A stretch of DNA of 64,000 nt from Budorcas taxicolor. Lineage: Eukaryota; Chordata; Mammalia; Artiodactyla; Bovidae. The stretch lies in assembly GCF_023091745.1 (NCBI RefSeq), contig NC_068933.1:20402001-20466000 (forward strand), given 5' to 3'. Both the position numbers and the translations under genes were made by a program. A model generated the notes under the pieces. It was not told the DNA's origin, searched no databases, and worked only from the letters and a program-made list of their open reading frames with translations. Below, in pieces: positions 1-11,955 of the stretch; position 1 is the stretch's first letter, and each line of letters starts with the position of its first letter.

Positions 1-100
1 CACATTTTTAATTGAGAAATTATCTCTGCAGGGACAAATTCTGCTGGACAATAAAATATTCAATTCTATTTTTTGCATTAAAATATATAAATGCTTTTAG

Positions 101-317
101 TTCAGTTCAGTCCCTCAGTTGTGTCCTACTCTTTGCAACCCCATGAACTGCAGCACGCCAGGCCTCCCTGTCCATCACCAACTCCCGGAGTTCACTCAAA
201 CCCATGCCCATTGAGTCAGTGATGCCATCCAACCATCTCATCCTCTGGTGTCCCCTTCTCCTCCTGCCCTCAGTCTTTCCTAGCATCAGGGTCTTTTCAA
301 ATGAGTCAGCTCTTCGC
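101..317 (-). repeat. BovB LINE 3' fragment (5'-truncated)
   Basis: The plus strand reads the reverse complement of the BovB 3' end, opening with the TTCAGTTCAG terminal repeat and breaking off after the segment that encodes the ORF2 C-terminus. The flanks carry near-identical TSDs, ATAAATGCTTTTAG at 87-100 and ATAAATGCTTTAG at 318-330, differing by one T. The minus-strand open frame here (107-391) is the ORF2 C-terminus read into flank, not a gene. Confidence 0.93.
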
Positions 318-330
318 ATAAATGCTTTAG

Positions 331-892
331 CTAAAATATTTTCACATGTATTTTTTTTGCTTCTTTCAGAGTACCTTTCTAGTATAAACATTAAAAATAG
401 TTTCTATTTGATACTTTTTACAATATTCTATGTACTTTAGATGATGTCAAATCATAGAACTTCTCGTTTCATACCAGTACAGAACTAAATACACATGTAT
501 CCAATTATTTAAAAAGAAAAGCACTTTCAAAATATTCTTCCCACATGTTAAGATAATCCTAAGCATATATATAGTTTCAAAATTGTATCTTTTGCACTGT
601 TTACATCAATTAATTTGTTCTGTCCCAGCCTTTCTCTTGCCGAGATAACATTTAACATTTACTATTTGCAGCCATTGTCTTCAAGACATTTTAGCGTTTG
701 TTAATATTTTTATCCAACTCACTCTTTCAACCTGAAATCATCTTTCACATATCACCTACTTGTCTGATTCCCAACCCCAACTGTAGAGATAAGATGATTC
801 TCCTAACAGTCCTGATCATCAGGAAATTTAGCCTAATACTGCAGGATGGAACACACAGGGAAGAAAAGTGAACTTGCAGAAAGAATCTCAGT
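331..892. other. AT-rich low-copy DNA
   Basis: There is no long frame, RNA gene or repeat that I recognise here. The stretch is AT-rich. Confidence 0.5.
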
Positions 893-969
893 TTCCTAAC
901 CAGGGACTCAGCCTGGATCCTGGCAGTGAAAGCATTGAGTCCTAACCACTAGACCACCAGGGAATTCCC
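893..969 (-). repeat. CHR-2-like tRNA-derived SINE fragment
   Basis: The segment ends with CCACCAGGGAATTCCC, the reverse complement of the GGGAATTCCCTGG head of the cetartiodactyl CHR-2 family. Upstream TCCTAACCACTAGACC matches the box A region. It is truncated and diverged, older than the Bov-tA copies in the window. Confidence 0.7.
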
Positions 970-2524
970 AGAGCATGCATTTTTAATGGGAGAAAAAAAG
1001 ACGTAGGAGTCACTGATACTGGATAGGAAAACTTCTATTCTCGTGAACTTTAGCAAACTACGTTTTGAAGAGAAAGTTAGCTTGGATTCATGATAATGTA
1101 AAAATTAGACAATATATATGTAGGAATAACTAGGAAAAAGAAAAAAGATTGGGTGTTCTACATGAATTGAGCCTGTGAATAGTTTATAAGAATCTGATGG
1201 GGAAAAAATGTTAGCACATAGGCATTCCACTTATATCCTAACCACTGTGACAATAAGAGATTCCTTTCGGCCAGAGGCCCCTGGGAGCAAAATTTAGCTC
1301 AAAGGTTTTATCATGTTTGTGTCTGTACTAAAGGGAGAGTCTGGACCAATGTCAGCCTGGCTTCTCTCCCTCACTCCTGAAAGCCCATGTGAGTGTGAGT
1401 ATCCCTAATCCACAGTATAAATAATGCTTCCTCAGCACTCAAGAAGAATATTAAACACCACAGGCTCAGTGAAATTTTAAAACTTCACCTTGCCATAAAC
1501 TCTTCATATCTGAGTCAGTTAGTAACAATATTGGCTGCTGCCCCAGATGTAAGAAATGGTGGTGTCCAATATTTGGTTTATAAGTAGTCTTGCCTACTTA
1601 AAATCTCTTTGTCTTCTTAGCATGTTGGTTTGTACGTGGGACGACTTGACACATCTTTGGAAATTAAATGGAAGACATGAATGAATTACTTCTGGAATTC
1701 AATTTTTATCACAATATCAATTCAGATGGGTTTAAATTGTGGATAAGAGTTGGATATCTTTCCTTTGCTGACAGTTTCTTAAATTCTGGAAGCCTATTGC
1801 TCTTTTAAATGCTGTTTTGTTCCTGAAAAATTTAATTTTTCCTCCCTTTAGATTTGCAAATATATAAGCTGGGAATAAGGTCCAGAGCAATGGACCCCGT
1901 CCTAGAAATATTGCACAATTTGAGAGTACAATCTCTTTCTTCAAAGGAGCTATTGAAGGAGCTGACATTTACCTGACTGGTTTGAATAGTACTGAATTAT
2001 TTTCCTCCTTGTATATATTGAAAAGCATGTTTTCTTTATTCCTATAGGTAAAACGTATTGTTGTTATTTAAAACTATCTTTTTTGTTGTTGTTTTGACTT
2101 TTCTCTCGGGGATAACGTCAGCTCATTTTCAATATACATTTTGTTTCACCTGTGTAGTTTTCTTATTTCTCTGATGTCCCTGCCTGATTTGTAAGGCATT
2201 ATTTATAATTTATGAGTTCTAGTTTTGTAGCTCTAGTTAAGGTGATGATTTTTTTTCCTTACTATGACTAGTTCCTTCAGAAAGAACATTTTGTTGGCAT
2301 CTACTCTCTAAATGATCAAAGATCACGTTTCAATTTCCTCAAGTCTGTTTTTAAACTTAACTCTTTTCCTAAAAAAGTCAGTCTCAAACTCGTTCAGATT
2401 TCTTGCCAGAATGAATTGTTTTCTTTTGTCCCTTTTATTCTTTGTAGTCTCTCTGCTCTGTTTTAAATAATAGCCTCTCTCACTTACCTGAGTTTCTGAC
2501 TATTTTTCTTGTTTATGTTTCATT
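970..2524. other. Unannotated AT-rich DNA
   Basis: No gene or identifiable repeat was found. The minus frame at 1732-1968 has no coding character. A TATA-like CAGTATAAATAATG near 1415-1428 has no transcription unit attached to it. The 2050-2500 part is T-rich and may hold very old LINE sequence that I cannot place. Confidence 0.4.
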
Positions 2525-3030
2525 TCTTTAAAAAATCGTTATTGGAGTGCAGTTCATTTACAATGTTGTGCTAGCAAAGTGTGTCAGTTATACATATTTC
2601 TACTTTTTTTTTAAAGATTCTTTCCCCATATCGGCCTTTACAGAGTGTTGATCAGAGTTTCCTGTGATATACAGTAGGTCCTTATTAGTTATCTACTTTA
2701 TATATAGTAGTGTGTCTAAGCCAATCCCAATCTCCCAGTTTATTCCCTTCCCTTACCCTCTGATAACTGTAAGTTTGTTTTCTATGTCTGTGACACTCAG
2801 TCCTTGGGATTCTGCAGGCAAGAATACTGGAGTGGGTTGCTATTTCCTTCTCCAGTAAATAAGTTCTTTGTACCCTTTTTTAAGATTCCACATATAAGTG
2901 ATATCATATAATATTTGTCTTTCTCTGTCCAACTTCATTCAATGTCACAATCTCTAAGTTGTTGCAAATCTCATCCATGTTGTTGCAAATTCTGGCTGTT
3001 TTTCTTCATTGCGTTATATCGGTTATTTAA
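2525..3030 (-). repeat. Old artiodactyl L1 3' end with SINE scrap inside
   Basis: This is antisense L1 3' UTR. It contains the 'TTACAGAGTGTTGATCAGAG' type block, then GGTCCTTATTAGTTATCTA and the CTCATCCATGTTGTTGCAAAT end block. The same block order appears in the copies at 10.8, 21.3, 38.6 and 55.8 kb. A Bov-A scrap interrupts it at about 2798-2855. Confidence 0.85.
2798..2855 (-). repeat. Bov-A scrap inside L1
   Basis: About 58 bp match the middle of Bov-A2 (GGCAAGAATACTGGAGTGGG and TTCCTTCTCCAG). Both SINE ends are missing, and the L1 resumes right after it with TAAATAAGTTC. Confidence 0.75.
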
Positions 3031-3049
3031 AATGTTATAGGTAAGTTTG

Positions 3050-3261
3050 GGGCTTCCCTGGTAGCTCAGTGGGCCAAGAATCCATGTGCAGTGTGGAAGA
3101 TGCAGTTTTAATCCCCAGGTCGAGAAGACCCTTTAGAGGAGTGCATGGGAATGCACTCCATTATTCTTTTCTGGAGAATCCCATGGACTGCAGAGCCTGG
3201 TGGGCTACAGTCCAGAGGGTCACAAAGAGTCAGACATGACTGAGCAATTGAGCACACACAC
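3050..3261 (+). repeat. Bov-tA SINE
   Basis: The head is GGGGCTTCCCTGGTAGCTCAG (Pol III box A region) and the end is CAGACATGACTGAGCAATTGAG. It is diverged from the young consensus; the box B region reads TTTTAATCCCC. Degenerate TSDs flank it (ATAGGTAAGTTT left, ATAGGCAACTTT right). Confidence 0.92.
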
Positions 3262-3273
3262 ATAGGCAACTTT

Positions 3274-4878
3274 TATGCAGATGACTGCCATTTATGACTT
3301 GAAAAATATAATTTATATCTCAGTCTACTTTCCCATTATTTGGAGAAGTAATTGGGCTCCTCCTGTTTCATGTAAAGTTGAAAATTCTCAAAGCAAATGA
3401 GAATATGAACTCCAAAAGAAAGAAAGGTAGTAAGCAAATCTACTTTTCTGAGTCGTATGTTAAGGGTACTAAAAGAATAAAGGCAAATTTCTCATCAAAA
3501 TATTTAATCCTGGTGGAACATTTTAAAAGTATTAACAGAATATGCTGAGAAGCATATGAGGTTTTCTGGGGATTTGGGAAACTAGAAATGAATGGTATAC
3601 ATTTCATGCTTTCTGGGAGCTTATAGTTTACTTGGGGTCAGAAGACTTATGACATAATAATTTGGATAGGTAGACAAGGAAATAAGAGGTAATGTAAGGT
3701 CATCCTTGATTAAGAAACAAGTGAGGAGAGCCATTACAATTCTAAGTCCAGAGACTAGAAGGGGGTTTTATTATAAGAATCGGAGCCTTGATCCTATTGC
3801 ATTATTACTTTTAAAATCTCTCAAATAATAATCTTTCCAAACTTTCCTATAGACCAAAAAGGGTTTTTTAATACAGATATTGAAGCCAACAGTTCATACA
3901 AGCATGTATATACGTGTATAAAATGGTGGTCTCTAATAAGTGCTCATCCCCATTTAGAGCTAACACCTGAGTATGTAACTGCCCAGGTGCCTGATGCTCA
4001 GGAGTAACTGCTCACTGCTGGGATGTCAGATGCAGGAGGTGGGGAAGTGTCAACACAAGGAAGAAAATGGAAAGTGAAATTTAAACTAGTAGCTAACATC
4101 ACATATTGAATAAATGATAAAATAACAGGGTTTGAGATAGAGGTTGTCAGTAAGTGTAAACCATTTTAACTGCATTTTTTGTTTTTACAATTTTCTGCAA
4201 TTTTCCATTTTTTGTGCTAAAGCTGTCAAAGAAGATGACCACAATTTTGTATGAAGTGTTCCACAATTTTCTTGCGGCGTTCATTAGCACTCCATGGCAA
4301 ATATTTTGAGCTGCCCACATGTGCACTGGAAAATGGATCACAATCACAACAAAATAACCGAACTCAAGAAGCAAAGCCATTTTGGGTGTTAGGAAGAATG
4401 CACTGAATGAATACCTTTATTCTGATGTTACGTTGGATCCTGTCTACCCCTGACATTTTAGATTTTGATAAATAGGATGCATTCAAAATATGTGCTGAAG
4501 GGACTGGACTTGGGCTTTGAGAAACTCCTAGATAGACATTCCAGGAAAGCTGTGAGCAAATCGGCACAGACCAGGCATCTCCTGCTTGAGCAGAGCAGGG
4601 TCCCACAGCCCTCCTGCGGAGGGTCCAGGGAAACCATTAGCAGTATGCCAGCAAAAGATGCTCCTGGGTTCACAGTTACAAGCTATTTGCTTATAAAATT
4701 ACTTGGAAAATGATACATTTTTTTGCTTGTTTATAAATTTCTTTGAAGAGTCTGTAATCCAATCATATGAAAAAGTGATTATTTTTTATAATGTAGAGTA
4801 AGTCACTCTATTTACTACTTTGAAAGTCCTTAAAGGAGTGAATTGCCTACAAGATAAAACTCTCAGAGCCTATCATGG
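3274..4878. other. Unannotated low-copy DNA
   Basis: Overlapping short frames on both strands at 4147-4713 have no recognisable domain and no coding bias. At about 3590-3680 a diverged stretch resembles an old mammal-wide repeat (GGGAGCTTATAGTTTACTTGG). I see nothing else. Confidence 0.4.
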
Positions 4879-5372
4879 AATTTAAAAAGATGTGGTATAT
4901 ACACACAAAGGAATAAAATCAAATAAATAAAACAAATATTAAATACAAATAAAATAAATTTATTTTTTATAAATAAATGAAATAATGCCATTTGCAGCAA
5001 CAGGGATAGACCTACAGATTATCATACTAAGTTAAATAAGTCAGACAAAGAGAAATATCATATGATATTGCTTACACGTGAAACTTAAAAAATGACATAA
5101 ATGAACTTGTTTACAAAAAGAAACAGACTCATAGACACAGAAAACAAACATGATGATTACCAAAGGGATTAAAATATACACACTACATATAAGAGATAAC
5201 CAAGCAGGACCTACTGTATAGCACAGGGAACTATAGCTAAATGTCTTGTAATAACCTATAGTGGAAAAGAATCTGAAAAAGATATACATACAGCTGAATC
5301 ACTTTGCTGTATACTTGAAACTATCACATTATAAATGATATTTCAATTAAAAAAATTAAAAACAGAAAAAAT
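4879..5372 (+). repeat. L1 3' end, sense orientation
   Basis: This is the sense version of the ruminant L1 tail: GGGATAGACCTACAGATTATCATAC, GCAGGACCTACTGTATAGCACAGGGAACTATA, and the A-rich 3' end ATATTTCAATTAAAAAAATTAAAAA. It is heavily 5' truncated. It may hold an AT-rich expansion near 4917-4980. Confidence 0.88.
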
Positions 5373-5460
5373 AACATCTAGCTTCACAGCTAATGCCTCC
5401 CCTGCTACATACACTGCCACTTCCTTTCTGGCATGAATTTGTCTTTGCTTCTCATGGTTC

Positions 5461-5675
5461 TGGACTTCCTGGTGGCTCAGACGGTAAAGCATCTGTCTAC
5501 AATGCAGGAGACCTGGGTTCAATCCCTGGGTCTGGAAGATCCACTGAAGAAAGAAATGGCAATCCACTCCAGTACTATTGCCTGGAAAATTCCATGGACA
5601 GAGGAGCCTGGTAGGCTACAGTCCATGGGGTCGCAAAGAGTCAGACACGAGTGAGTGACTTCACTTTCCTTCCCT
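5461..5675 (+). repeat. Bov-tA SINE with 12-bp TSD
   Basis: A near-complete Bov-tA, from GGACTTCCTGGTGGCTCAG to GAGTGACTTCACTTTCC. The TSD TTCTCATGGTTC is exact at 5449-5460 and 5676-5687. Frames on both strands across it are SINE translation. Confidence 0.96.
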
Positions 5676-5879
5676 TTCTCATGGTTCCACCAACATCTCA
5701 TTCATGTTTACATGTTTGTACACATCTTTATTTTTCCCTCTTCTTAGAATGGCCTCCTCCCTTCTTTGATAGACTCTTAAAAAGTTAGAAATTGGAAACC
5801 TCTTCAATTCTTTCATCCTACCCTTTGCCCCTTCAAGGAACTGCCTTTGTTTCTGTGGGTTTTCTCAGTACCCGGGACA

Positions 5880-5990
5880 TGGTCTACTGTCTCAGTGTTG
5901 TTAGTTTGAGCTCCTCAAGGATGAAACTGTGCTTATATCACTAGAACCTAAACAAGTATAGTGACAGGCACAAAGTGAAAAGTCATCACA
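5880..5990 (+). repeat. L2/MIR-type ancient repeat tail
   Basis: AGCTCCTCAAGGATGAAACTGTGCTTATATCACTAGAACCTAAACAAGTATAGTGACAGGCAC follows the pattern of an L2 3' end (clip, CTCCATGAGGGCAGGGAC.., CCTAGCACAGTGCCTGGCAC). The similarity is old and imperfect. Confidence 0.6.
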
Positions 5991-6120
5991 TAATTATAGA
6001 AACAATGAAAAGGAAAGGATAATAGAAGGATGGGAAAGAGAGAAGAGATAGGGAACCAAGGAAAGGAGGGAAGAAAGAGAGGGAGGGGGCAGAAAGGTAA
6101 AGAAAAGGAAGAAAAACTAG
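5990..6120. repeat. Polypurine tract
   Basis: About 130 bp are almost pure G/A on the plus strand (runs such as GGGAAAGAGAGAAGAGATAGG and GAGGGAGGGGGCAG). This is low-complexity sequence. The minus-strand frame 5948-6163 is its Ser/Phe/Pro-rich translation and not a gene. Confidence 0.85.
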
Positions 6121-6338
6121 ATGGTTGAGACACTGAATAATTAGAAAATAAGTCTCCAACCATCAGAGGAAAAGAAACATGTCACTGCTCATGAAAAATC
6201 AAAATTCAGAGTGTAGTTAATTTATGAAATATAGAACTATAGTTAAAATCCTTATTAGAAATATCAGATGACACCTAGTCAATAAATACAAGAATGAGTC
6301 TGAAATTTTATTCCAAATTGTTCAGTACTTGAAGGGAC

Positions 6339-6890
6339 AAGACAGCATATTAAAAAGACAGAGACATTAGACAGCATAGACAACCTAGACAGCATATTAT
6401 AAAGCAGAGACATTACTTTGCCAACAAAGGTCTATCTAGTCAAAACTATGGTTTTCCCAGTAGTCATGTATGGATGTGAGAGTTGGACCATAAAGAAGGC
6501 TGAGCACAAAAGAACTGATGCTTTTGAACTGTGGTGTTGGAGAAAACTCTTGAGAGTCCCTTGGACTGCAAGGAAATCAAACCAGTCAATCCTAAAGGAA
6601 ATCAGTCCTGAATATTCATTGGAAGGACTGATGCTGAAGCTGAAACTCCAATACTTTGACTATCTGATGTGAAGAACTGACTCTGGATTGGAAAAGACCC
6701 TGATGCTGGGAAAGATTGAAGGCAGGAAGAGAAGGGGACGACAGAAGATGAGATGGTTGGATGGCATCACTGACTTGATGGACATGAGTTTGAGTAAGCT
6801 CCAGGAGTTGGTGATGGACAGGGAAGCCTGGGCGTGCTGCAGTCCATGGGGTCACAAAGAGTCAGACATGACTGAGCAACTGAACTGAAC
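6339..6890 (+). repeat. BovB LINE 3' part
   Basis: It encodes the ORF2 C-terminus; frames contain VMYGCESWTIKKAEH, FELWCWRKLLRVPWTA and DREAW, and it ends CTGAACTGAACTGAA. The TSD TGAAGGGAC is exact at 6330-6338 and 6891-6899. A stop after FDYLM and a frame change before EKTLMLGKIEG break the ORF. The 5' part holds a local duplication (6341-6410). Confidence 0.95.
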
Positions 6891-6899
6891 TGAAGGGAC

Positions 6900-7200
6900 T
6901 AATTAGTTAAGCTTTGGTCAACACTGACCTATTTTTATTGAAATAGGAAATGAAAATCAGTCAACTGTCATCACCTAGAAGTAAAGAGAAAAGGTCAATT
7001 TATCTGAGCCTGGAAGAAACTTTCTTGAGAAACATCCTAAGAACATGTATCTGTGGCCATCATGGAAGGACTAAGACATTTATTCTAAGCTAGCTATTTT
7101 ACTGACAAGCATAGAATGATGATGATGGAAATAATAGGGCATGGAAAAGAGAGAGAGAAGAGAAAAAAAAGCAAAGGTATTTTCCCCTAACGTATCCACT
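6900..7200. other. Unannotated low-copy DNA
   Basis: No gene or recognisable repeat, apart from a short purine-rich run near 7145-7180. Confidence 0.5.
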
Positions 7201-7212
7201 TCTACATGTTAA

Positions 7213-7418
7213 ATTAAAAGTCCCTTAGTCATGTCCAGCTCTTTGCAAACCCATGGGCTATAGCCTGCCAGGCTCCTCTGTCCATGGAATTCTCTAGGCA
7301 AGAATACTGGAGAGGGTAGCCATTCTCTTCTCAAGGGGATCTTCCCAGTGCAGGGCTTGAACCCAGGTTTCCTGCATTGCAGGTGAGTTCTTTACTGTCT
7401 GAGTCACCAGGGAAGCCC
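7213..7418 (-). repeat. Bov-A2-type SINE with 12-bp TSD
   Basis: Reverse complement of the tRNA-headed SINE: it reads CATGTCCAGCTCTTTGCAAA to GTCTGAGTCACCAGGGAAGCCC. The TSD TCTACATGTTAA is exact at 7201-7212 and 7419-7430. Confidence 0.96.
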
Positions 7419-7430
7419 TCTACATGTTAA

Positions 7431-8178
7431 GTCTATTTAAAATACTTTTCATTACAAACATACACTGGCTCATCAGGGATAAAAAATAAGTCAGTTGCAA
7501 CACCTATTTGGAGAGATGCAAACAATTTGAGGTGGTGTCATAGATCCCAAAGTTCTCTTGTATTTCAGTATTTTTTATTATTCATTTTATTTTAGTTGCC
7601 TTGATGGGGACATTTTTGTGTCACATTGAAGAAATCTATTTCTATCAATATAGATGGTTACCTCCAGATTAATTTTGTTAAACTGACTTTAATTTTTATC
7701 TCTTTCTAACCTGGAGCCCCCTTCTCAGTATTTACCTACTATATAAAGGAGACATATTTCATAAATCCCGATTTTTCCAGACTGTGCACTTTTGTATTTA
7801 CCCTTCTGTGATTAATGGAGTAGCTTAGTCCTGCCTCCTGTAATGGGTCTAGTCCTGTTTGCCCACTACATCTAAGTGTAATACATTTTGTTCAACTGAG
7901 ATGAGACTTAAGAGAGGAAAAAAAATGAAAGCGGAGTTCTGTGCTTATTTTCGTTCCATTGTTCCTCTCTTTCTTAGTCTTTCAGTCAATAGGGTTGAGA
8001 ACAGAAAGACAGAGCCAGTGGATAGAAAAAGAGAAGCTTGACAGGGAATCTGAAATTACAGGAAGGCAGGGAATTACTTCTAAAACATCTTGCTACAATT
8101 TTCTGCTTGGCCAATGCAAACTTCTGTTTAGAAGTACATTTAGGGAACCACATTTTCCTTCTAACAATTTCAAATAAG
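7431..8178. other. Unannotated low-copy DNA
   Basis: Small overlapping frames at 7859-8298 lack domain content and run into the downstream L1 scrap. I see no gene. Confidence 0.45.
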
Positions 8179-8188
8179 TGTCTTCTTT

Positions 8189-8286
8189 TTTTTTATTTTT
8201 ATTTTTACTTTATTTTACTTTACAATACTGTATTGGTTTTGCCATACATTGACATGAATCCGCCGCGGGTGTACATGAGTTCCCAC
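8189..8286 (-). repeat. Extremely truncated L1 3' end
   Basis: Only about 98 bp of L1 tail are present, as antisense: a T-rich run, then TTTACAATACTGTATTGGTT and GACATGAATCCGCCGCGGGTGTACATGAG. The TSD TGTCTTCTTT is exact at 8179-8188 and 8287-8296, so this is a complete, severely 5'-truncated insertion. Confidence 0.88.
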
Positions 8287-8296
8287 TGTCTTCTTT

Positions 8297-9629
8297 AAAG
8301 ACGCCGTTAACGACTGGTTCTGTAAACTGTAATCGCTTATGACTGTCATTGGAATCACTGTTAGTTCAGCATTGGCAGAAGGTTGCAGACAATTCCCAGA
8401 GATCAAACAAAAGCATTAGCTCCAGTACTTTTTTATTAAGCTTCTATGGATGTCTCTAAATTCAATTGTCTCTTCTTGTGACAGAGGTGCCAACTATTTC
8501 TATCAAATTATACCATGAAAACTTGCTCCACACGGGCAAGGTCTCTGTGGGGATTCATTATTTTAACAACAAACTCATTTTGAAGGTTATGATCTGAAAT
8601 GAACTTGCAGGCTCTTTCATTAGAATCCAGTTATATGCAGTGTGTACTTAAAATTATTTTAATTTCTTCCTTCCTTTCTTTATGATTAAAAAAAATCTAC
8701 TCATTCAATCCTGATGATAGTTACTCTTTTCTTTTCCCAACTTAAACAAAAATATGACTGAGCCGGACTTAGTCCTCAGATTGACTGCAAGCCTAACATT
8801 TCCAGAATTTCTGCTTTGTCAGTATCCACTCTCTGCCCCATTAACTTAAAGCAAACAAACAAATAACAATCTTTACATGAAGACAATTCTGTAGGTTGGA
8901 GAAGGTTTTATAATTTTAATATTAAAGAAAAATAGAGAAGCCAAGACAAATCAGCGTGTGGCAGTGAGAAAGCTCCAAATTTATTATTCATGGTAGGGAG
9001 GGGAGAGGGCAAGTTAGGCTGACTAGTCTGTATCATCAAATAATCCAAGCTTCTCATTTTGTCAGTGCCAACTGCCTCCTCAAACAAAGGGAAACTGATG
9101 GACTTGAATTCCACCTTGTTCATTTCCATATCCTCTCCTTCACCATGCTAGCATCCCTTGAAATGGTCCGAAGGAACACAGAGGTGGTACAGAGGGCAGA
9201 GCGTTACCAAACCATAAAACGAGATCATTAGACCCAGAATTAATGGGCTTCCTGGCTTCCTGTGGAGGTCTTAAAACCCCCCGGAGTTGAATTGAATAGG
9301 TTCATTGCACATTTCTTCTTGCCTATAGCACAGTTAAAGGCAGGAAGAAAAATAATTCCTTTTGATACAGCATTAACAGTAAGAGGACCTAGTGGAGTGC
9401 TGGGTGCTTAGGGGAAAACTTTGCTTCTTGTTAAGTAGTGACTGACTTATTAGGGACTCGAAATGAGGGGTAAATGAATAAATTAATGACTGAGGCAGTG
9501 AGTGGGAAAAAGAATTGTATTCCTTCTTTGCACAGCCTCTTACTAGCTGTGAATGTGAACATGCCATTTCACTCTTGAAAATCAGTTTTCATTGATGAAG
9601 TAGTAACAGAGGAGTTATGGCTGTTTAAT
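8297..9629. other. Unannotated low-copy DNA
   Basis: Frames at 8908-9129 and 9373-9567 (minus) show no domain. No repeat is recognised. Confidence 0.4.
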
Positions 9630-9816
9630 GGAGGGATTGGGGGCAGGAGGAGAAGGGGATGACAGAGGATGAGATGGCTGGATGGCATCACTGACTCAAT
9701 GGACATGAGTCTGAGTGAACTCCGGGGAGGTGGTGATGGACAGGGAGGCCTGGCGTGCTGCGATTCATGGGGCCGCAAAGAGTCGGACACGACTGAGCGA
9801 CTGAACTGAACTGAAC
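9630..9816 (+). repeat. BovB LINE 3' fragment
   Basis: It covers GGAGGGATTGGGGGCAGGAGG to GAGCGACTGAACTGAACTGAA. It retains several CpG sites (GTCGGACACGACTGAGCGAC), so it is one of the younger copies. No clear TSD was seen. Confidence 0.93.
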
Positions 9817-10807
9817 CTTTATTCTGAGCTTCACATGACAGAATGAATGTGAAAGCACTTTGTAATTTAACCTATTGCTACCAGGGCTTAAAAAACGATG
9901 CACCATTTTCCTAAAGACGTGTTTACATGATTTATATGTAGTCTTCCCTTCGTGATCCTTATATTTATCTTGAGCCCTCCAGCCAAGCTGAATTGGTTTG
10001 GTCCTTAATAGACCCACATTAAAGCTCTAGTAAAGACTGCTCCTAGTTTGCATATAGGTCTGTTAGACTTTGCTTGATGCACCGATTTCTCAGAGTGTAC
10101 CTGTCTCATCTCCTGCCGCTCTGCTCTTTAAAGCCTGCACATTAAATGGGCTCTAAACCCTTTGCAAATTTTTGACAAATAGCTTTGGGGTCCTGCTGAG
10201 TACAGATCTTTGCTGCATCCTTGCTCTCAACTCTGATTCAAGTCTCAGACTTCTTTTCATAATATAATCTTGCACTACTGCATTAATGCCCACCAGTGGG
10301 GCCCTGGGATGTCAGGTCTCTCTGCGCCAATCCTATTGCAGAAGAGAACATCAAATTACAGACCCAGCCCCACTTTGATCTGGGGTGGCTGACTTGGAAA
10401 GCCTTAGACTTCTGTTTCCTTTTTAAAAATATTTTAAAAATACGTATCTATAAACTTTAAAATATGCACAAAAATGTACACAAAATAGCTAATTGTATAC
10501 CTTACTTCCCCTAGTATTTTTATTTATGTCTGTACTCTTCCAGTGTTTCTCTTCAAATAGGCACAAATAAAAAGCTAGACGCATATAATTTGTCCAGACT
10601 TTCACATGAGAGTCACATACTACGCACTTATCTTCCCCATAAGTTATTACTCAGCAAGAGATACCTACTAGTTTATAACCATCAGTATATGGGTAGCCTC
10701 CAAAATATTTTCAACTGCTTGACCTGCAGTTTCTGAAAAATATAAGTTAAAATCTCAAAGTACATTTTGATCCATTTATATCCCCCTGATATCTGTCAGA
10801 TGTTGTC
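9817..10807. other. Unannotated low-copy DNA
   Basis: No gene or recognised repeat. The minus frame 9688-10017 is antisense BovB continuing into flank. Confidence 0.4.
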
Positions 10808-11955
10808 TTTCTTTAATTGAAAAAAATTTTTTAATTTATTAGAGAATAGTTGCTTTACAATATTGTGTTAGTTTCTACTGTACAGCAAAGCACATCAGCA
10901 GCATGTATACATATATCCCCCTTTTTTGGATTTCCTTCCCTTGAAACATCAAGTAGAGTTTCTGTGCTATGCAGCTGTTGTTGTTAAGTCACTCAGTCAT
11001 GTCTGACTCTTTGCGACCCCATGGACTCTAGCACGCCAGGCTTCCCTGTCCTTCACCAACTCCTGGAGTTTGCTCAAACTCATGTTCATTGAGTTGGTGA
11101 TGCCATCCAACCATCTCATCCTCTGTCTCCCCCTTTTCCTGCCTTCAATCTTTCCCAGCATCAGGGTCTTTTCCAATGACTTGGCTCTTCACATCAGGTG
11201 GCCAAAGTATTGGAACTTCAGCTTCGGCATCAGTCCTTTCAACTGAATATTCAGGATTGATTTCCTTTAGTATTGACTGGTTTGTTCTCCTTGCTGTCCA
11301 AGGGACTCTCAAGAGTCTTATCCAACACCACAGTTCAAAAGCATCAATTCTTCGGTGCTCAGACTTCTATATGGTCCAACTCTCATATTCATACATGACT
11401 ACTGGGAAAACCATAGCTTTGACTATACAGATTTTTGTTGGCAAAGTAACGTCTCTGCTACTTAATACACTGTCTAGGTTTATCATTGCTTTTCTTCCAA
11501 GGAGCAAGTGTCTTTTAATTTCATGGCTCCACTCACCATTCACAGTGATTTTGGAGCCCAAAAAAATAAGAATGTCACGGTTTCCATTTTTTCTCCATCT
11601 ATTTGTCATGTAATATTGGGACTGGATGCCATGATCTTAGTTTTTTTGAATATTGAGTTTTAAGCCAACTTTCTCACTCTCCTCTTTCACCTTTATCAAG
11701 AGGCTCTTTAGATCCTTTTCATTTTCTGCGATAAGGGTAGGGTAACTGATATTTCTCCTGGCAATCTTGATTTCAGCTTGTGTTTCATCCAGTCAGGCAT
11801 TTTGCAGGATTTACTCTGCATATAAGTTAAACAAGTAGGGTGACAATATACAGCCTTGATGTACTCCTATCTCAATTTTGAATCAATCTGTGCTATGCAG
11901 TAAGTTCTCATTAATTATCTATTTTGTACACAGTATCGATAGTGTAGGTGTTGCC
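10808..11955 (-). repeat. L1 3' end split by a BovB
   Basis: The left part (10808-10974) reads GTTGCTTTACAATATTGTGTTAG, CCCCCTTTTTTGGATTTCC and CTGTGCTATGCAG. The L1 resumes at 11887 with TCTGTGCTATGCAGTAAG and TTATCTATTTTGTACACAG. The interruption is the BovB at 10975-11886. Confidence 0.9.
10975..11886 (-). repeat. BovB LINE inserted in L1, 14-bp TSD
   Basis: A 912-bp antisense BovB covering the ORF2 C-terminal half and 3' end. The TSD TCTGTGCTATGCAG is exact at 10961-10974 and 11887-11900. About 19 bp that should encode the end of the YADD catalytic block are missing near 11738, and many frameshifts occur, so it cannot make reverse transcriptase. The open frames at 11176-11613 (plus) and 11367-11609 (minus) are its antisense and sense translations. 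Confidence 0.96.

Noticed and set aside
1410..1450. TATA-like CAGTATAAATAATG as a promoter
   Set aside because: AT-rich DNA gives such matches by chance and no coding exon or CpG-rich start follows.
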